64,000 nt of DNA from contig AGIF02000001.1 of assembly GCA_000227505.4 (NCBI GenBank), positions 454,035-518,034 of the forward strand. Reading direction: 5' to 3'. The notes beneath the pieces are model-generated. The model did not search any database. It was not told where the DNA came from and worked only from the letters and a program-made list of their open reading frames with translations. Shown piece after piece: positions 1 to 13,293 of this stretch. The DNA is from a gamma proteobacterium HIMB55. GTDB taxonomy: Bacteria; Pseudomonadota; Gammaproteobacteria; Pseudomonadales; Halieaceae. The translations under genes were made by a program, and so were the position numbers. Within the stretch, counting starts at the first letter, position 1. Each line of letters opens with the position of its first letter.

Positions 1-578
1 AATTACGCGGACGCCGCGTCGTGCTGGGAAGCATAGGGTCGTTTAACGGCACTTTCAAAGGGCATGACCAAGCACTTAGGGCGTGTAATGAACTCCTTAA
101 TAGGGGGTACAGCGTAGAGCTTTGGATAATCGGAGGAGGCTCAAAGGAGTCTTTACGACGTTCCGTGAAAAGGCTTGGTCTTGACAGCAAGGTGCGTCTG
201 TTTGACCCGGTACCACCCGGCGAAGCGGTGGAAAAGTGGTTATCGGAGATCGATATTTACTGTCAATTTAGTCGTAGGGAAGGTATATCGCGAGCTTTGA
301 TTGAGGCAATGAATGTGTCGTTGCCGGTGGTTGCGTCCAATGCAGGTGGTACTTATGAACTTGTGGATTCGCGCTCATTGTTTGAAATAGATGATGTAAA
401 GGCGGCGGTGAGCATTATTGAGAGATTGATAAATGACTATGACTTTTACTCCGATATGTGCGCGTATTCTCATAACAGCACTCTGAAGTTCGAGAAAAAT
501 GGCTTGATCGGGAAGCGACGAGAGTTTTGGTCTGATTTTGGCTCTAAATCAGGGGTGGCACGTAATGATGAAAAATGA
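1..578 (+). CDS. Glycosyltransferase, GT-B fold (5' end outside window)
   Basis: Only the C-terminal half of this gene is present; the frame is open from base 3 and runs off the left edge, so the GTG at 21 is probably not the real start. What remains looks like the nucleotide-sugar-binding domain of a GT4-type transferase. It has a glycine-rich strand (IIGGGS), and the typical acidic motif REGISRALIE followed by A-x-x-LPVVASNAGG, which in this family contacts the donor sugar nucleotide. It would add one sugar to a lipid-linked surface glycan in the cytoplasm. The stop overlaps the next gene by 14 bases, so the two are probably co-transcribed. Donor and acceptor cannot be told. Confidence 0.85.
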   Translation, partial: LRGRRVVLGSIGSFNGTFKGHDQALRACNELLNRGYSVELWIIGGGSKESLRRSVKRLGLDSKVRLFDPVPPGEAVEKWLSEIDIYCQFSRREGISRALIEAMNVSLPVVASNAGGTYELVDSRSLFEIDDVKAAVSIIERLINDYDFYSDMCAYSHNSTLKFEKNGLIGKRREFWSDFGSKSGVARNDEK

Positions 579-1500
579 TGAATTAACTAACTGGCTCTAT
601 AGGCAGGATGTGGATGTTCATGACCTTTCCAGTGCAATTGTGAACGAGGTTGCGGCAGTAGTCTCGGATAGTCCCAATGTGGCTGCGGCACTTCTGGCCT
701 ATGAGAGGACTGCAGACTATGTAGAAAAGTTGGCGACCGAACATGATTTTGAGTATAGCTGTATTAAAGCGATTAGAGTTTATGCGCATTTTAATACTGA
801 TTTAAATATTGCAGTCAGGCCAGAGAATTTTCCTGAGATCATAAAACTATTAGAAGAACGCGGTTGGTCGAGGCGCTCCTGGTGGTCTCGCTTCAAAGAA
901 GATATTGCGGAAAGGGGTAAGCGAAAACTCGTCTGTGATGCTAGTCGAGGGTTGAGCGAAATTCATCTATACCCTGGACTATCCTGGCACGGATTTGAAT
1001 ACACGTCCCCTGACGACGTTCTAGTTAATAGAACGCGGACGCCTTTTGGGGACCACGAAACCTATAATACAAATAACAGCCTAGATTTGATTGCAAACCT
1101 TGGGCATGCACTTTTTGAGCGGTATAAGTTTACGGCAGGTGAGGTGTACCATGTGTCTTCCATAATACATGCGTCGAGTCCAGATGATCTTGCAAATGCC
1201 GAAAATATTGCTCGTAGTAATGGGTGGGGGGATGGGTTCAAAGCGGTTATTGCACTTGTTCGAGAACTGAGATCACTTGAAGAAATGACATATCCTCTAT
1301 TAATAGATAAATCAATTTTGTGGGCCACCTGGCGAGAGCGATTTTCTTTTCAAATGAAACAGGGAAAATTAATCAGTGCTCTTTTAGAAGTACTCTTTAA
1401 TTGGATCTGGTCCGGTCCCGTATATACAATTTACTCGAGGTCCAAGAAAATTCTTGGCGGTCAATCTGGATTAGAGAAAAAGTACGGAAATGTTTCATGA
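565..1500 (+). CDS. Nucleotidyltransferase-family protein in polysaccharide locus
   Basis: The protein is about 311 residues from the ATG at 565, which has an AGGGGTGG ribosome site 7 bases upstream; an earlier TTG at 538 is less likely. The segment around VYAHFNTDLNIAV resembles the catalytic strand of the uncharacterised nucleotidyltransferase family (PF14907-like), where a D-x-D/N pair holds metal. The family match is from pattern only and the motif is weak. No signal peptide or membrane segment is seen. It overlaps the kinase-like gene downstream by four bases (ATGA), so the products are made together and may act on the same small molecule. Its target is unknown. Confidence 0.6.
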   Translation: MMKNDELTNWLYRQDVDVHDLSSAIVNEVAAVVSDSPNVAAALLAYERTADYVEKLATEHDFEYSCIKAIRVYAHFNTDLNIAVRPENFPEIIKLLEERGWSRRSWWSRFKEDIAERGKRKLVCDASRGLSEIHLYPGLSWHGFEYTSPDDVLVNRTRTPFGDHETYNTNNSLDLIANLGHALFERYKFTAGEVYHVSSIIHASSPDDLANAENIARSNGWGDGFKAVIALVRELRSLEEMTYPLLIDKSILWATWRERFSFQMKQGKLISALLEVLFNWIWSGPVYTIYSRSKKILGGQSGLEKKYGNVS

Positions 1501-2195
1501 AAATTTGTTTTTTAGGTCTCGACGGGAGTGGTAAATCAACACAGTCTAAAATCCTAGTTGACTTACTCGCGGATAAAGATATCGACGTAGTTTATCGACA
1601 TCAGTTTAGGTACGAATCTGAGACGGTTATGTCAGCGAAGAATTCTCTGAGGCCGTTCATAAAGAGGGCGCAATATTTATTGTGTATACCTGGAAGCATA
1701 CTCATTGATTCAGTCATTTTACGAGTGATAAGGGATAATTTTTTTTGGCGCATTATTCGTCCTTTAGTCGCTCACCCCATTGGGCTTCTAGTGTTGTTTT
1801 CTGGCTTGATAAAAGCGAGGGGTAAAAGCAGGATGTATGGAAGCCATCATGTGTTTGTTATGGATCGCTGCTTTCTAGACGAGTTAGCTCGGGTGGAATG
1901 GAAGCTTAGTATCCGGGTCCCATTTAAGAGCCTCTGGTTTCGCCTAGCTCCCGCTCCGGACTACGCTTTTTATTTTGATATTCCGGGAGTTGAGTCATGG
2001 GCGCGAATGGATCCTGTCGATACCGGCAAAGAAGCCATGGTTGAAAAAGAGAAAACTTACAAGCGCCTAATACCCGAGTATTCACCATATTCGCCTATCA
2101 ATGTGTTGGATATTGTGGGCGCCGATATAAGCACGGTTACAAGGCAGGTTATTGCTACGCTGGCAAAAAAAGATAAACTGTTTGAGTCGCTTTAA
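1497..2195 (+). CDS. Thymidylate-kinase-like P-loop protein
   Basis: The start is the ATG at 1497, overlapping the previous stop; a P-loop GLDGSGKST lies at residues 7-15. A DR motif (VMDRCFLDE) mid-protein matches the DR(Y/H) of the thymidylate kinase fold that positions the nucleoside monophosphate. At about 232 residues it is near the usual kinase size, but the lid region is not like housekeeping Tmk. The position inside a surface polysaccharide cluster makes a role in DNA precursor synthesis unlikely. A kinase for a sugar, polyol or phosphorylated glycan building block is possible. It is probably coupled translationally to the nucleotidyltransferase before it. The fold is fairly certain; the substrate is not. 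Confidence 0.7.
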   Translation: MKICFLGLDGSGKSTQSKILVDLLADKDIDVVYRHQFRYESETVMSAKNSLRPFIKRAQYLLCIPGSILIDSVILRVIRDNFFWRIIRPLVAHPIGLLVLFSGLIKARGKSRMYGSHHVFVMDRCFLDELARVEWKLSIRVPFKSLWFRLAPAPDYAFYFDIPGVESWARMDPVDTGKEAMVEKEKTYKRLIPEYSPYSPINVLDIVGADISTVTRQVIATLAKKDKLFESL

Positions 2196-2197
2196 AA

Positions 2198-2680
2198 ATG
2201 CTTATGAGAGAAAGATTTGCGCTGTACAGGTCGATTGGGTTAGGGCAAATTTTCGTTAATTGCATTTTCTGGTTATTTCGCAAGCAGCGACCAAGATTTC
2301 TCGTGCATTTTACGTCGGTGGTCATAAAGCCTGGAAACATCACTTTTAGCAGAGACGTGACGACACTCAAATCATTGGCTGTGAGTGCAGGGTGTTACTT
2401 TCAAGCGAATAACGGAATACACCTTGGGCGTCGATGCCTTTTCGCTCCGGGTGTGAAGATAATAAGTTCCAACCATGATATTTATAGTGCCGATAGAAAA
2501 TCGGTGGTAGCAGACGGCATTACTATCGGTAACGATGTCTGGATCGGAGCGAATTCAGTGATACTCCCGGGAGTGAACATTGCTGATCGAGTTGTCATCG
2601 GAGCAGGGTCTGTTGTCACTAAAAGCATAAGCACCCCTGGAGCCGTAGTCGGGGGCAACCCTGCTAGGTTACTTCATTAA
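2198..2680 (+). CDS. Hexapeptide-repeat acyltransferase
   Basis: This is a 160-residue left-handed beta-helix acyltransferase of the WcaF/maltose-acetyltransferase type. The repeats are clear in the second half: IGNDVWIGANSVILPGV, then VVIGAGSVVT, and the closing proline-rich GGNPARLL, which is typical of trimeric CoA-dependent O-acetyltransferases. The SSNHDIY segment contains the usual catalytic histidine region. It begins 2 bases after the preceding stop, with a usable ribosome site inside the previous gene's end. It probably O-acetylates a sugar of the polysaccharide or its lipid-linked precursor in the cytoplasm. The acceptor is unknown. Confidence 0.85.
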   Translation: MLMRERFALYRSIGLGQIFVNCIFWLFRKQRPRFLVHFTSVVIKPGNITFSRDVTTLKSLAVSAGCYFQANNGIHLGRRCLFAPGVKIISSNHDIYSADRKSVVADGITIGNDVWIGANSVILPGVNIADRVVIGAGSVVTKSISTPGAVVGGNPARLLH

Positions 2681-2747
2681 TTGGATGTTTATAGTGTTTA
2701 GTGGGCGACTAAATTTATTGCGTCTGCCGCAGAGATTACCTTAGATC

Positions 2748-3887
2748 ATGAAGTTATTTATGTTTGTCAATGTTGACTGGTTTTTTTTATCTCACAGGCT
2801 AGATATTGCCAAGCAAGCTTCCGCCAACGGTGTTGATTTAACTGTCTTCGCAGAGTTTACTTCAGAGCATGTGGACAAAGCATATGGAGACTTTCTATTT
2901 AGTCAAAGCCCCTTGAAAAGGTCTCGTCGTGGCGGCTTCTCCCTTCTTGTTGAATTTTGGGAAGCGTTCAAACTTATTAAAAGCAGTAAGCCCGACTTGG
3001 TGCATGCAGTTACTATCAAGCCAATAATTGTCCTGGGCATTATTTGTTTCGTCCTGCGAGTCCCGTTTGTCGCATCCGTGTCTGGTCTAGGTCCGGTGTT
3101 CTCCACGAACGGAACCGCTGCCCGTATCCGACGTCGGATCGTAATGCTGGTTTACTGGACTATTTTTTACCCGGAAAAAGTGCGAGTGATATGTCAAAGC
3201 AGTCATGATGCAGACACTCTTACCGATAGCGGAGTATGCGACAGATCAAAAGTGGTAATGACGCAAGGCTCTGGAGTCGACATATCTAAATACGCAAAGA
3301 ATCGGCGAGCGAAGTCTAATAAGCACAAAGTCTTGATGGCTTCTCGGCTTTTGGGTGATAAGGGTGTGAGGGAGTATTGCATGGCTGCAGGGGCTATAGC
3401 GCGCGAAGGCACAATTGATGTTGATTTTTGCTTGGCGGGTCCGATTGATGAACATAGTCCGGGAGCTTTGTCTGAGCCGCAGGTTATTGAGTTATGTGGC
3501 TCTAACCAAGTTACTTTGCTTGGAAACCGAAAAGACTTGGATGAGATTCTTGCAGGCACTGATATCTTCGTTTTGCCATCCTACTATGCAGAAGGAATGC
3601 CAAAGGTTTTGCTGGAGGCTGCTGCTAGCGGTTGTGCAGTAGTTACAACAGATCACCCCGGGTGTCGTGATGCGATCTTGCCGGATATAACTGGGTTATT
3701 AGTCGCGCCAAGAGATGCAGATAAGCTGGCTGATGCCGTGATGCAACTTTTGAATGATCGAGACAGTATTCTTTCCATGGGTAAAGCAGGCCGCAAGCTT
3801 GCTGAGGAGCGCTTCTCTATCGAGAGGGTAATCGACACTCATTACTCCATATACCGTTCGCTCTCGGGTACTTTGGTAGGTGCGTAG
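2748..3887 (+). CDS. Glycosyltransferase family 4
   Basis: The gene encodes 379 residues of a two-domain GT-B retaining glycosyltransferase. The N-terminal half has MFVNVDWFFLSHRLDIA and the P-DLVHAVTIKPIIVL segment common in capsule and O-antigen transferases. The C-terminal half has LMASRLLGDKGVREY and the E-x7-E signature EGMPKVLLE followed by a glycine-rich turn. This gene type often sits before a WcaG-like epimerase and an initiating phosphoglycosyl transferase, as it does here. It overlaps the epimerase gene by 8 bases. It should act at the inner face of the cytoplasmic membrane; the sugar transferred cannot be read from sequence. Confidence 0.9.
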   Translation: MKLFMFVNVDWFFLSHRLDIAKQASANGVDLTVFAEFTSEHVDKAYGDFLFSQSPLKRSRRGGFSLLVEFWEAFKLIKSSKPDLVHAVTIKPIIVLGIICFVLRVPFVASVSGLGPVFSTNGTAARIRRRIVMLVYWTIFYPEKVRVICQSSHDADTLTDSGVCDRSKVVMTQGSGVDISKYAKNRRAKSNKHKVLMASRLLGDKGVREYCMAAGAIAREGTIDVDFCLAGPIDEHSPGALSEPQVIELCGSNQVTLLGNRKDLDEILAGTDIFVLPSYYAEGMPKVLLEAAASGCAVVTTDHPGCRDAILPDITGLLVAPRDADKLADAVMQLLNDRDSILSMGKAGRKLAEERFSIERVIDTHYSIYRSLSGTLVGA

Positions 3888-4833
3888 GTTGGATAAAAAG
3901 AAAGTTCTTGTCACCGGCGCTACCGGTTTTGTCGGCGCTGGGGTAGTTAGTGAATTCAGTGATGCGGGCTACGAAGTTGTTGGTGTCAGCCGTACCGAAA
4001 CTTCTGGCCATAATGTAATTAAAAATATTTCAGGTGACACCGATTGGAGCGACCTACTTCCAGGAGTGGAGGTGATAGTCCACTGCGCCGCAGCCGTCCA
4101 TCAAATGGAACTGTGCGATGATGTTTTGCGAAGTTATCAGTCGCTAAACGTTGATGGGACTCTCAATCTCGCTGAGCAAGCTAAAACAACCGTCAAGCGA
4201 TTCATTTTCCTTTCAACTGTAAAGGTTAACGGGGAGCAAAGCCGCGACGGGAAATTCAGCCCTGATGATGTCGCCAACCCGTTAGATCCATATGGCAGAT
4301 CAAAACAGCGTGCCGAGGAGGGTTTAAGAGAAATCGGGAGATTATCTAATATGGAGGTGGTCGTAATAAGACCCCCTCTGGTATACGGCCCGAACCCAAA
4401 GGGCAACCTAAGTGCCTTAGCTGTTCTCGTCAAGAGAAGACTTCCTATTCCACTTGGTTCGGTTAATTCCAATTTAAGAAGCCTTGTGTACTTAGGTAAT
4501 CTTGTGGACTTTATTCGTCTGTGTGCTGAGCATCCTTCAGCGGTTAATGAAACCTTTTTAATCAGTGACGACATGGATTTATCAACAGCCGATATTATAG
4601 ATAATATTGCTGACGCTTTGGAACTTCGGCCATTATTAATTCCCGCACCCATTCCTATCCTAAAATTATTGTTATCCATACTGGGTAAAGCTGGATACAG
4701 TGAAAGGTTATTTACGAACTTACGGGTGGATGTGACCAAGAGTAAAAAGTTGTTAGGGTGGAAGCCAAAGTTTACAGTTGGGAGTGGTTTCAGCCTTTCC
4801 TTTGGGAATGAGTCTATAGAGTCAAAAATTTAG
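3880..4833 (+). CDS. NAD-dependent sugar epimerase/dehydratase (extended SDR)
   Basis: This is a short-chain dehydrogenase with the Rossmann motif GATGFVG near the N-terminus, a catalytic serine/threonine region (FIFLSTVKVNG) and the YGRSK active site. The length of about 317 residues fits WcaG/WbpV-like enzymes that epimerise or reduce nucleotide sugars such as UDP-GlcNAc derivatives. The start is GTG 3880 or TTG 3889; neither has a strong ribosome site, and coupling to the preceding gene is likely. Neighbours place it in supply of the nucleotide sugar for the first or second residue of the glycan. The exact product is not determinable. Confidence 0.85.
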   Translation: MRRLDKKKVLVTGATGFVGAGVVSEFSDAGYEVVGVSRTETSGHNVIKNISGDTDWSDLLPGVEVIVHCAAAVHQMELCDDVLRSYQSLNVDGTLNLAEQAKTTVKRFIFLSTVKVNGEQSRDGKFSPDDVANPLDPYGRSKQRAEEGLREIGRLSNMEVVVIRPPLVYGPNPKGNLSALAVLVKRRLPIPLGSVNSNLRSLVYLGNLVDFIRLCAEHPSAVNETFLISDDMDLSTADIIDNIADALELRPLLIPAPIPILKLLLSILGKAGYSERLFTNLRVDVTKSKKLLGWKPKFTVGSGFSLSFGNESIESKI

Positions 4834-5038
4834 AATAAGATGATTCGGATTCCGTTTCAGAAGTTTTGGGGGATATGGACTCCATAAAAAAATTTTCGAG
4901 GTGAAGGTTTTGTTTAAATATGACCGCTGCGTCTCAATTTATTTATTGACTAGAACTACACCCATGACAGTGGCTTTGTATGGGTGAGACAGGCAATTCT
5001 AATCATTACCTAAAAATCAACTTTATAGGGTGAATTTT

Positions 5039-6226
5039 ATGGATGTTTTGTCATTAATCGGTCGAAGTGAAAAATTGTTTGGTTCGGATATCGATAATAC
5101 TGACGATATTTTACGGGAGCTTATTTCGAAGTCGTCATTCTTAGTGTTAGGTGGGACCGGCTCAATTGGAAAGGCTGTTGTCAGCGAGATTTTTAAGCGA
5201 GATCCGCTTAAGCTTCATGTGGTGGATATCTCTGAGAACAATATGGTGGAGCTCGTCAGGGACATCCGCAGCACCCTTGGTTATGGTTCTGGTGAATTTA
5301 AGACTTTTGCAGTCGATTGCGGTTCAATTGAATTTGAGGCTCTGGTGGAATATGAAGGCCCCTACGATTATGTATTTAATTTATCAGCGCTCAAGCATGT
5401 AAGGAGTGAGAAGGACCCATACACCCTAATGCGAATGATTATGGTAAATGTTTTCAATACGACTAAGACAGTTAAAATTGCGAGAGAAATGGGAGCAAAG
5501 AAGTATTTTTGTGTTTCCACTGATAAGGCTGCTAATCCTGTTAACATGATGGGTGCCAGTAAGCGAATTATGGAAATGTTTTTAATGCGAGAGAGTATTA
5601 CCCAGAATATATCGATGGCTCGATTCGCCAACGTCGCATTTTCTGACGGGTCTTTACTTCATGGTTTTAATCAGCGATTTGCCAAAGAACAACCATTTTC
5701 AGCGCCGAGTGATGTTCGGCGATATTTTGTTACGGCTAAGGAGTCGGGGGAGTTGTGTTTATTGTCTGGTTTACTGGGCAATAATAGAGACATTTTCTTT
5801 CCAAAACTTAGCGAGTCGTTGCATTTAATAACGTTTTCTGAAATCGCCACAAAGTATTTGACAGCCCGAGGATATGAGCCGTACGAGTGTGCCTCAGAGG
5901 AGGAGGCGCGACGTCGAGCAGGTGTGCTTATTGCAAGTGGACGTTGGCCCTGCTACTTCTTTAGCAGTGATACAACTGGCGAAAAAGACTTTGAAGAATT
6001 TTTTACCGAGAATGAAGATTTAGACATGGATCGTTTTCGAGCCGTTGGCGTGATTAAAAATTTACCAGAATTCGATGATGGCGTACTGAACGATTTTGAA
6101 AGCGGGATTGATATCCTTCGCAAACGAGGTAGTTGGACAAAAGATGACATTGTGAAGTTATATTTTGGAGTGCTTCCAGAGTTTGCTCACAAAGAGACGG
6201 GCAAATACTTAGATCAGAGGATGTAA
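5039..6226 (+). CDS. Cytosolic CapD-type nucleotide-sugar 4,6-dehydratase
   Basis: This is a polysaccharide-biosynthesis SDR of the CapD/FlaA1 class, about 395 residues from ATG 5039 (AGGGTG 6 bases upstream); a GTG at 5030 is the alternative. The Rossmann motif GGTGSIG is at residues 38-44. The active site STDKAANPVNMMGASK carries methionine 171 rather than tyrosine before lysine 175. That gives the SMK-type triad known in WbpM/PglF-like UDP-GlcNAc 4,6-dehydratases, yet the protein lacks their N-terminal membrane domain. A C-terminal extension rich in acidic residues is unusual. It probably makes a 4-keto-6-deoxy sugar for the first residue loaded by the next gene, 1 base away. Confidence 0.85.
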   Translation: MDVLSLIGRSEKLFGSDIDNTDDILRELISKSSFLVLGGTGSIGKAVVSEIFKRDPLKLHVVDISENNMVELVRDIRSTLGYGSGEFKTFAVDCGSIEFEALVEYEGPYDYVFNLSALKHVRSEKDPYTLMRMIMVNVFNTTKTVKIAREMGAKKYFCVSTDKAANPVNMMGASKRIMEMFLMRESITQNISMARFANVAFSDGSLLHGFNQRFAKEQPFSAPSDVRRYFVTAKESGELCLLSGLLGNNRDIFFPKLSESLHLITFSEIATKYLTARGYEPYECASEEEARRRAGVLIASGRWPCYFFSSDTTGEKDFEEFFTENEDLDMDRFRAVGVIKNLPEFDDGVLNDFESGIDILRKRGSWTKDDIVKLYFGVLPEFAHKETGKYLDQRM

Positions 6227-6227
6227 T

Positions 6228-6905
6228 ATGGAGCGCTTCTTTGACATTTTGTTTTCCGGGTTCGCTTTGTTTGCGTTGGCACCCGTATTGCTACCTGTAA
6301 TGGCAATACTAAAGGTTACCGGTGAGGGCGAGGTGTTTTTTTTGCAGGAGCGGATAGGGAAAAGCGGTAGGAAATTTAAGCTATTCAAGTTCGCAACTAT
6401 GCTTAAAGACAGTCCCAACATTGGAACTGGTACGGTAACAGTAAAGGATGACCCGAGAGTTCTACCAATCGGTGGGATTCTGCGAAAATCTAAAATAAAT
6501 GAGTTGCCGCAGTTATTGAATATTCTTTTTGGTGACATGAGCGTTATTGGACCAAGGCCGCTTACTACTGAGACCTTTCGGGCTTATCCATCGCGGACTC
6601 AAAGCGCGATTCAATCCGTCAAGCCCGGGCTTTCCGGAATTGGATCGATAGTCTTTCGTGATGAGGAAAATATTCTTCATGGCAATACTGCGTCGATCGA
6701 GTACTACAATGAGGTGATAGCCCCCTATAAAGGGCATTTAGAAGAGTGGTTTGTTAAAAACAAAGGGATAGATGTCTACTTTCTCGCAATCGCCGTGACG
6801 TTGTGGACAGTTCTGATGCCTTCGCCCCAGCTTGCCTGGAGGGTGTTCAGGGGACTGCCAACGCCACCTCCGGAGTTGAAGCGAGCCCTGGGGTACCCGA
6901 GTTAG
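6228..6905 (+). CDS. Initiating sugar-phosphate transferase (short monotopic PGT)
   Basis: This is a 225-residue bacterial sugar transferase (PglC/WbaP catalytic domain). An N-terminal hydrophobic re-entrant helix (residues about 7-30) is followed by FKLFKFATM, then INELPQLLN and the phosphate-binding GDMSVIGPRP at 102-111. It transfers a sugar-1-phosphate from a nucleotide sugar to undecaprenyl phosphate, starting glycan assembly at the membrane. The catalytic Asp-Glu pair of PglC aligns with Asn91-Glu92 here, a departure treated in the findings. The C-terminus carries an extra hydrophobic segment (YFLAIAVTLWTVL). It closes the left polysaccharide operon, before the rRNA operon. Confidence 0.88.
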   Translation: MERFFDILFSGFALFALAPVLLPVMAILKVTGEGEVFFLQERIGKSGRKFKLFKFATMLKDSPNIGTGTVTVKDDPRVLPIGGILRKSKINELPQLLNILFGDMSVIGPRPLTTETFRAYPSRTQSAIQSVKPGLSGIGSIVFRDEENILHGNTASIEYYNEVIAPYKGHLEEWFVKNKGIDVYFLAIAVTLWTVLMPSPQLAWRVFRGLPTPPPELKRALGYPS

Positions 6906-7633
6906 ATGCTTTACTGCCTGCGTCTTCTGCAAGCAAGAGCTGGTATGAGTTCTTGCTGCTACCGACAACGCATATGTTTGCTTCGGCAGTGGTAGCCGAC
7001 GCTGTCAGGGGGCGGGAATTTGGATCAAGGTGCTGATGTGGAGGCTGCTCTCAAGTTGGGAAGTGCAGTGATAGAAGTAAAGGCTCGCGCCCATCAAGAC
7101 AAATCTGAACCAGCGTAGGTTGGACTGCTCACTAGACGGGAGCGGGTTCGGAGTGTTGGCGACACGCAAAAACCCTGAGTCACAGGTGAGAGAGTCCGAT
7201 ATCCCATGGGTGGACAGTAAGCTCCTCAAACGAGATCAGCAACACTATGCCCCAAAACCTCAGTTGAGTGTAAAGATCGAAGAGCGCAGAAAGCTCATGC
7301 GCTATGACTAGTGCGCCGCCAACCAAATCTCGAGGGTGGCCCGCGTAAAAAAACAAAACGAACCCAAAGGGCTGGTTTTTGGCTGGGCGTTGATAAAAGG
7401 TTTTATCACGGTTTAGGTGTTCAGGTGATCTCTTGAACAACTATCACGATTTCTAATGCTGTCTTCCGCAACTATTTCCAGCCTTTGCCTGATTCCTCAT
7501 TGCACTGCTCATTCCCCTGTTAGATACTGCGCGTCCCGTGGCAAAACTGCCCGGGATCCGTGCTCCATTCTCGTTGTCAAAACAACCCGAAATATGCACA
7601 CAGCACTTTTTTTAAATTAATTGAAAAAAGAGC
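6906..7633 (+). other. Gene-free stretch before the rRNA operon
   Basis: No convincing gene is seen in these 0.7 kb. Short open frames occur, but none has a ribosome site with a recognisable domain. One plus-strand frame around 7008-7118 ends in a coding-like run (ADVEAALKLGSAVIEVKA) followed by a stop; it could be the worn tail of an older gene, but I cannot name it. The last 60 bases become A/T-rich and act as the upstream element of the rRNA promoter. Confidence 0.5.
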
Positions 7634-7661
7634 TTGCACGACTCGGATTGCTATGTAGAAT
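7634..7661 (+). promoter_or_regulatory. rRNA operon promoter (sigma-70 type)
   Basis: The -35 box TTGCAC (7634-7639) and -10 box TAGAAT (7656-7661) are separated by 16 bases. A run of A/T (about 7608-7630) lies upstream, like the UP element of rRNA promoters. A GC-rich stretch GCGCACC follows the -10 box, as in the discriminator of growth-rate- and ppGpp-controlled rRNA promoters. Transcription should begin near 7668. Confidence 0.75.
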
Positions 7662-7918
7662 GCGCACCTCGCTTCGGGGGTAACCCAAAGCAACAAAGCC
7701 AGCCCAAGCGGCGGTTTGACCCTTAAAAACAAGATAAAGACAGATGTGTGGGCACTTGTTGGAATGGTTGTTAAGTAACTATTCAGATACAACAAGTGAC
7801 CAACAGTTCATTACAGAACTTTTGATTTCGAAATTGTATCTGAGCTGAGATTCGGTAGGTAAAGCAAGCTTTGCGTAACTTACCCCTCTTGCCCTTGGGC
7901 AGAGGTAAAAGATTCTTT
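7662..7918 (+). other. 16S rRNA leader
   Basis: This transcribed leader runs from the promoter to the 16S gene. It contains a hairpin at 7885-7905 (CCTCT-T-GCCC against GGGCAGAGG) just before GATTCTTTAA, probably part of the processing or antitermination leader. No protein gene is supported here. Confidence 0.55.
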
Positions 7919-9451
<1,533 letters not shown>

Positions 9452-9535
9452 AACGAACTAACACCATCCTTCAAGTGTTCACACATTTGTCTTTATCTCT
9501 ACGTTGTTGCGACGTTACTTTCGGGTGCACCTTAT

Positions 9536-9612
<77 letters not shown>

Positions 9613-9623
9613 TTCCTAAAAAT

Positions 9624-9699
9624 GGGGCTATAGCTCAGCTGGGAGAGCGCTTGATTTGCATTCAAGAGGTCCGCGGTTCGATCCCGCGTAGCTCCACCA
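9624..9699 (+). tRNA. tRNA-Ala (TGC anticodon)
   Basis: This 76-base cloverleaf has acceptor GGGGCTA/TAGCTCC, anticodon loop TTTGCAT with TGC, T-loop TTCGATC and an encoded CCA. It lies 11 bases after tRNA-Ile, the usual Ile-Ala pair of proteobacterial rRNA operons. Confidence 0.97.
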
Positions 9700-9771
9700 C
9701 TTATCGTATGTCGCAGCGAAGTCAGTGAAGAGCGCACGCTTGTGTGTTGTTCACTGGTTTCGGCAACCAGT

Positions 9772-9783
9772 TGTTCTTTAACA
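9772..9783 (+). promoter_or_regulatory. boxA-like antitermination site in 16S-23S spacer
   Basis: TGTTCTTTAACA differs by one base from the TGCTCTTTAACA boxA recognised by NusB-S10 in rRNA operons. It lies in the 376-base spacer between tRNA-Ala and 23S, where a second boxA is normal. The rest of that spacer shows no gene. Confidence 0.65.
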
Positions 9784-10075
9784 AGGTAAATTAAGCTGAG
9801 TCTTTGAATTAGAAATCAGCATTTGGGTTCGCTCAGGTGGTGAGGATAATTCTTAGATACAAGTTTTCAGGCACGGTCTCAATTCCCGTGCCTGTAATCG
9901 AGTTTTAAAATATACATACTGTGACTTAAGCGTCACAACATCCGGCGCGCTGATGCACTAACCTTTGCATCAGTGTTCTAAAAGTACCTAGCCTTTGCAC
10001 AAGGGGGTTAGGGAAATGTCTTCTTGAGCTCTTTGGAGCGATATCCTCGGATATCACAGATAACTTCGGTTATAT

Positions 10076-12956
<2,881 letters not shown>

Positions 12957-13132
12957 TAATCCAAGTTGTTTTGTGTGCGCTGTTCAAAGCACACGTAAGA
13001 AGACACTGGGTGTTGTGACAAGTCATTGTGTGTGGCAGGGTTTATCACCTGCGAAAGATTCAGTTTTAATTTACCACCCTATTTAGATGGCCTTTGGACT
13101 GCTTTGCAGGACATCTGTCATCTATGCCGGTT

Positions 13133-13250
13133 TGCCTGGCGACAATAGAGCATTGGAACCACCTGACTCCATCCCGAACTCAGTAGTGAAACGATGCATC
13201 GCCGATGGTAGTGTGGGGCTTCCCCATGTGAGAGTAGGTCATCGCCAGGC
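13133..13250 (+). rRNA. rrf: 5S ribosomal RNA
   Basis: The 5' TGCCTGGCGAC pairs with the 3' ATCGCCAGGC, and the loop segment CCATCCCGAACTCAG is conserved. At about 118 bases it is a full copy. The small open reading frame that crosses it is spurious. Confidence 0.95.
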
Positions 13251-13260
13251 TTCTAAATTA

Positions 13261-13293
13261 AAAAGGGTCACCCAATCGGGTGGCCCTTTTTTA
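13261..13293 (+). terminator. Rho-independent terminator after 5S rRNA
   Basis: The stem AAAAGGGTCACCC pairs with GGGTGGCCCTTTT (one wobble) around an AATC loop and is followed by T residues. It lies 10 bases after the 5S gene. Confidence 0.9.

Noticed and set aside
4137-4739. 200-residue antisense frame under the epimerase gene
   Set aside because: A complete SDR lies on the other strand; the antisense product has no recognisable motif.
6906-7633. Pseudogene of a sugar kinase or epimerase
   Set aside because: Only a short coding-like run ends in a stop; resemblance is too weak to name a family.
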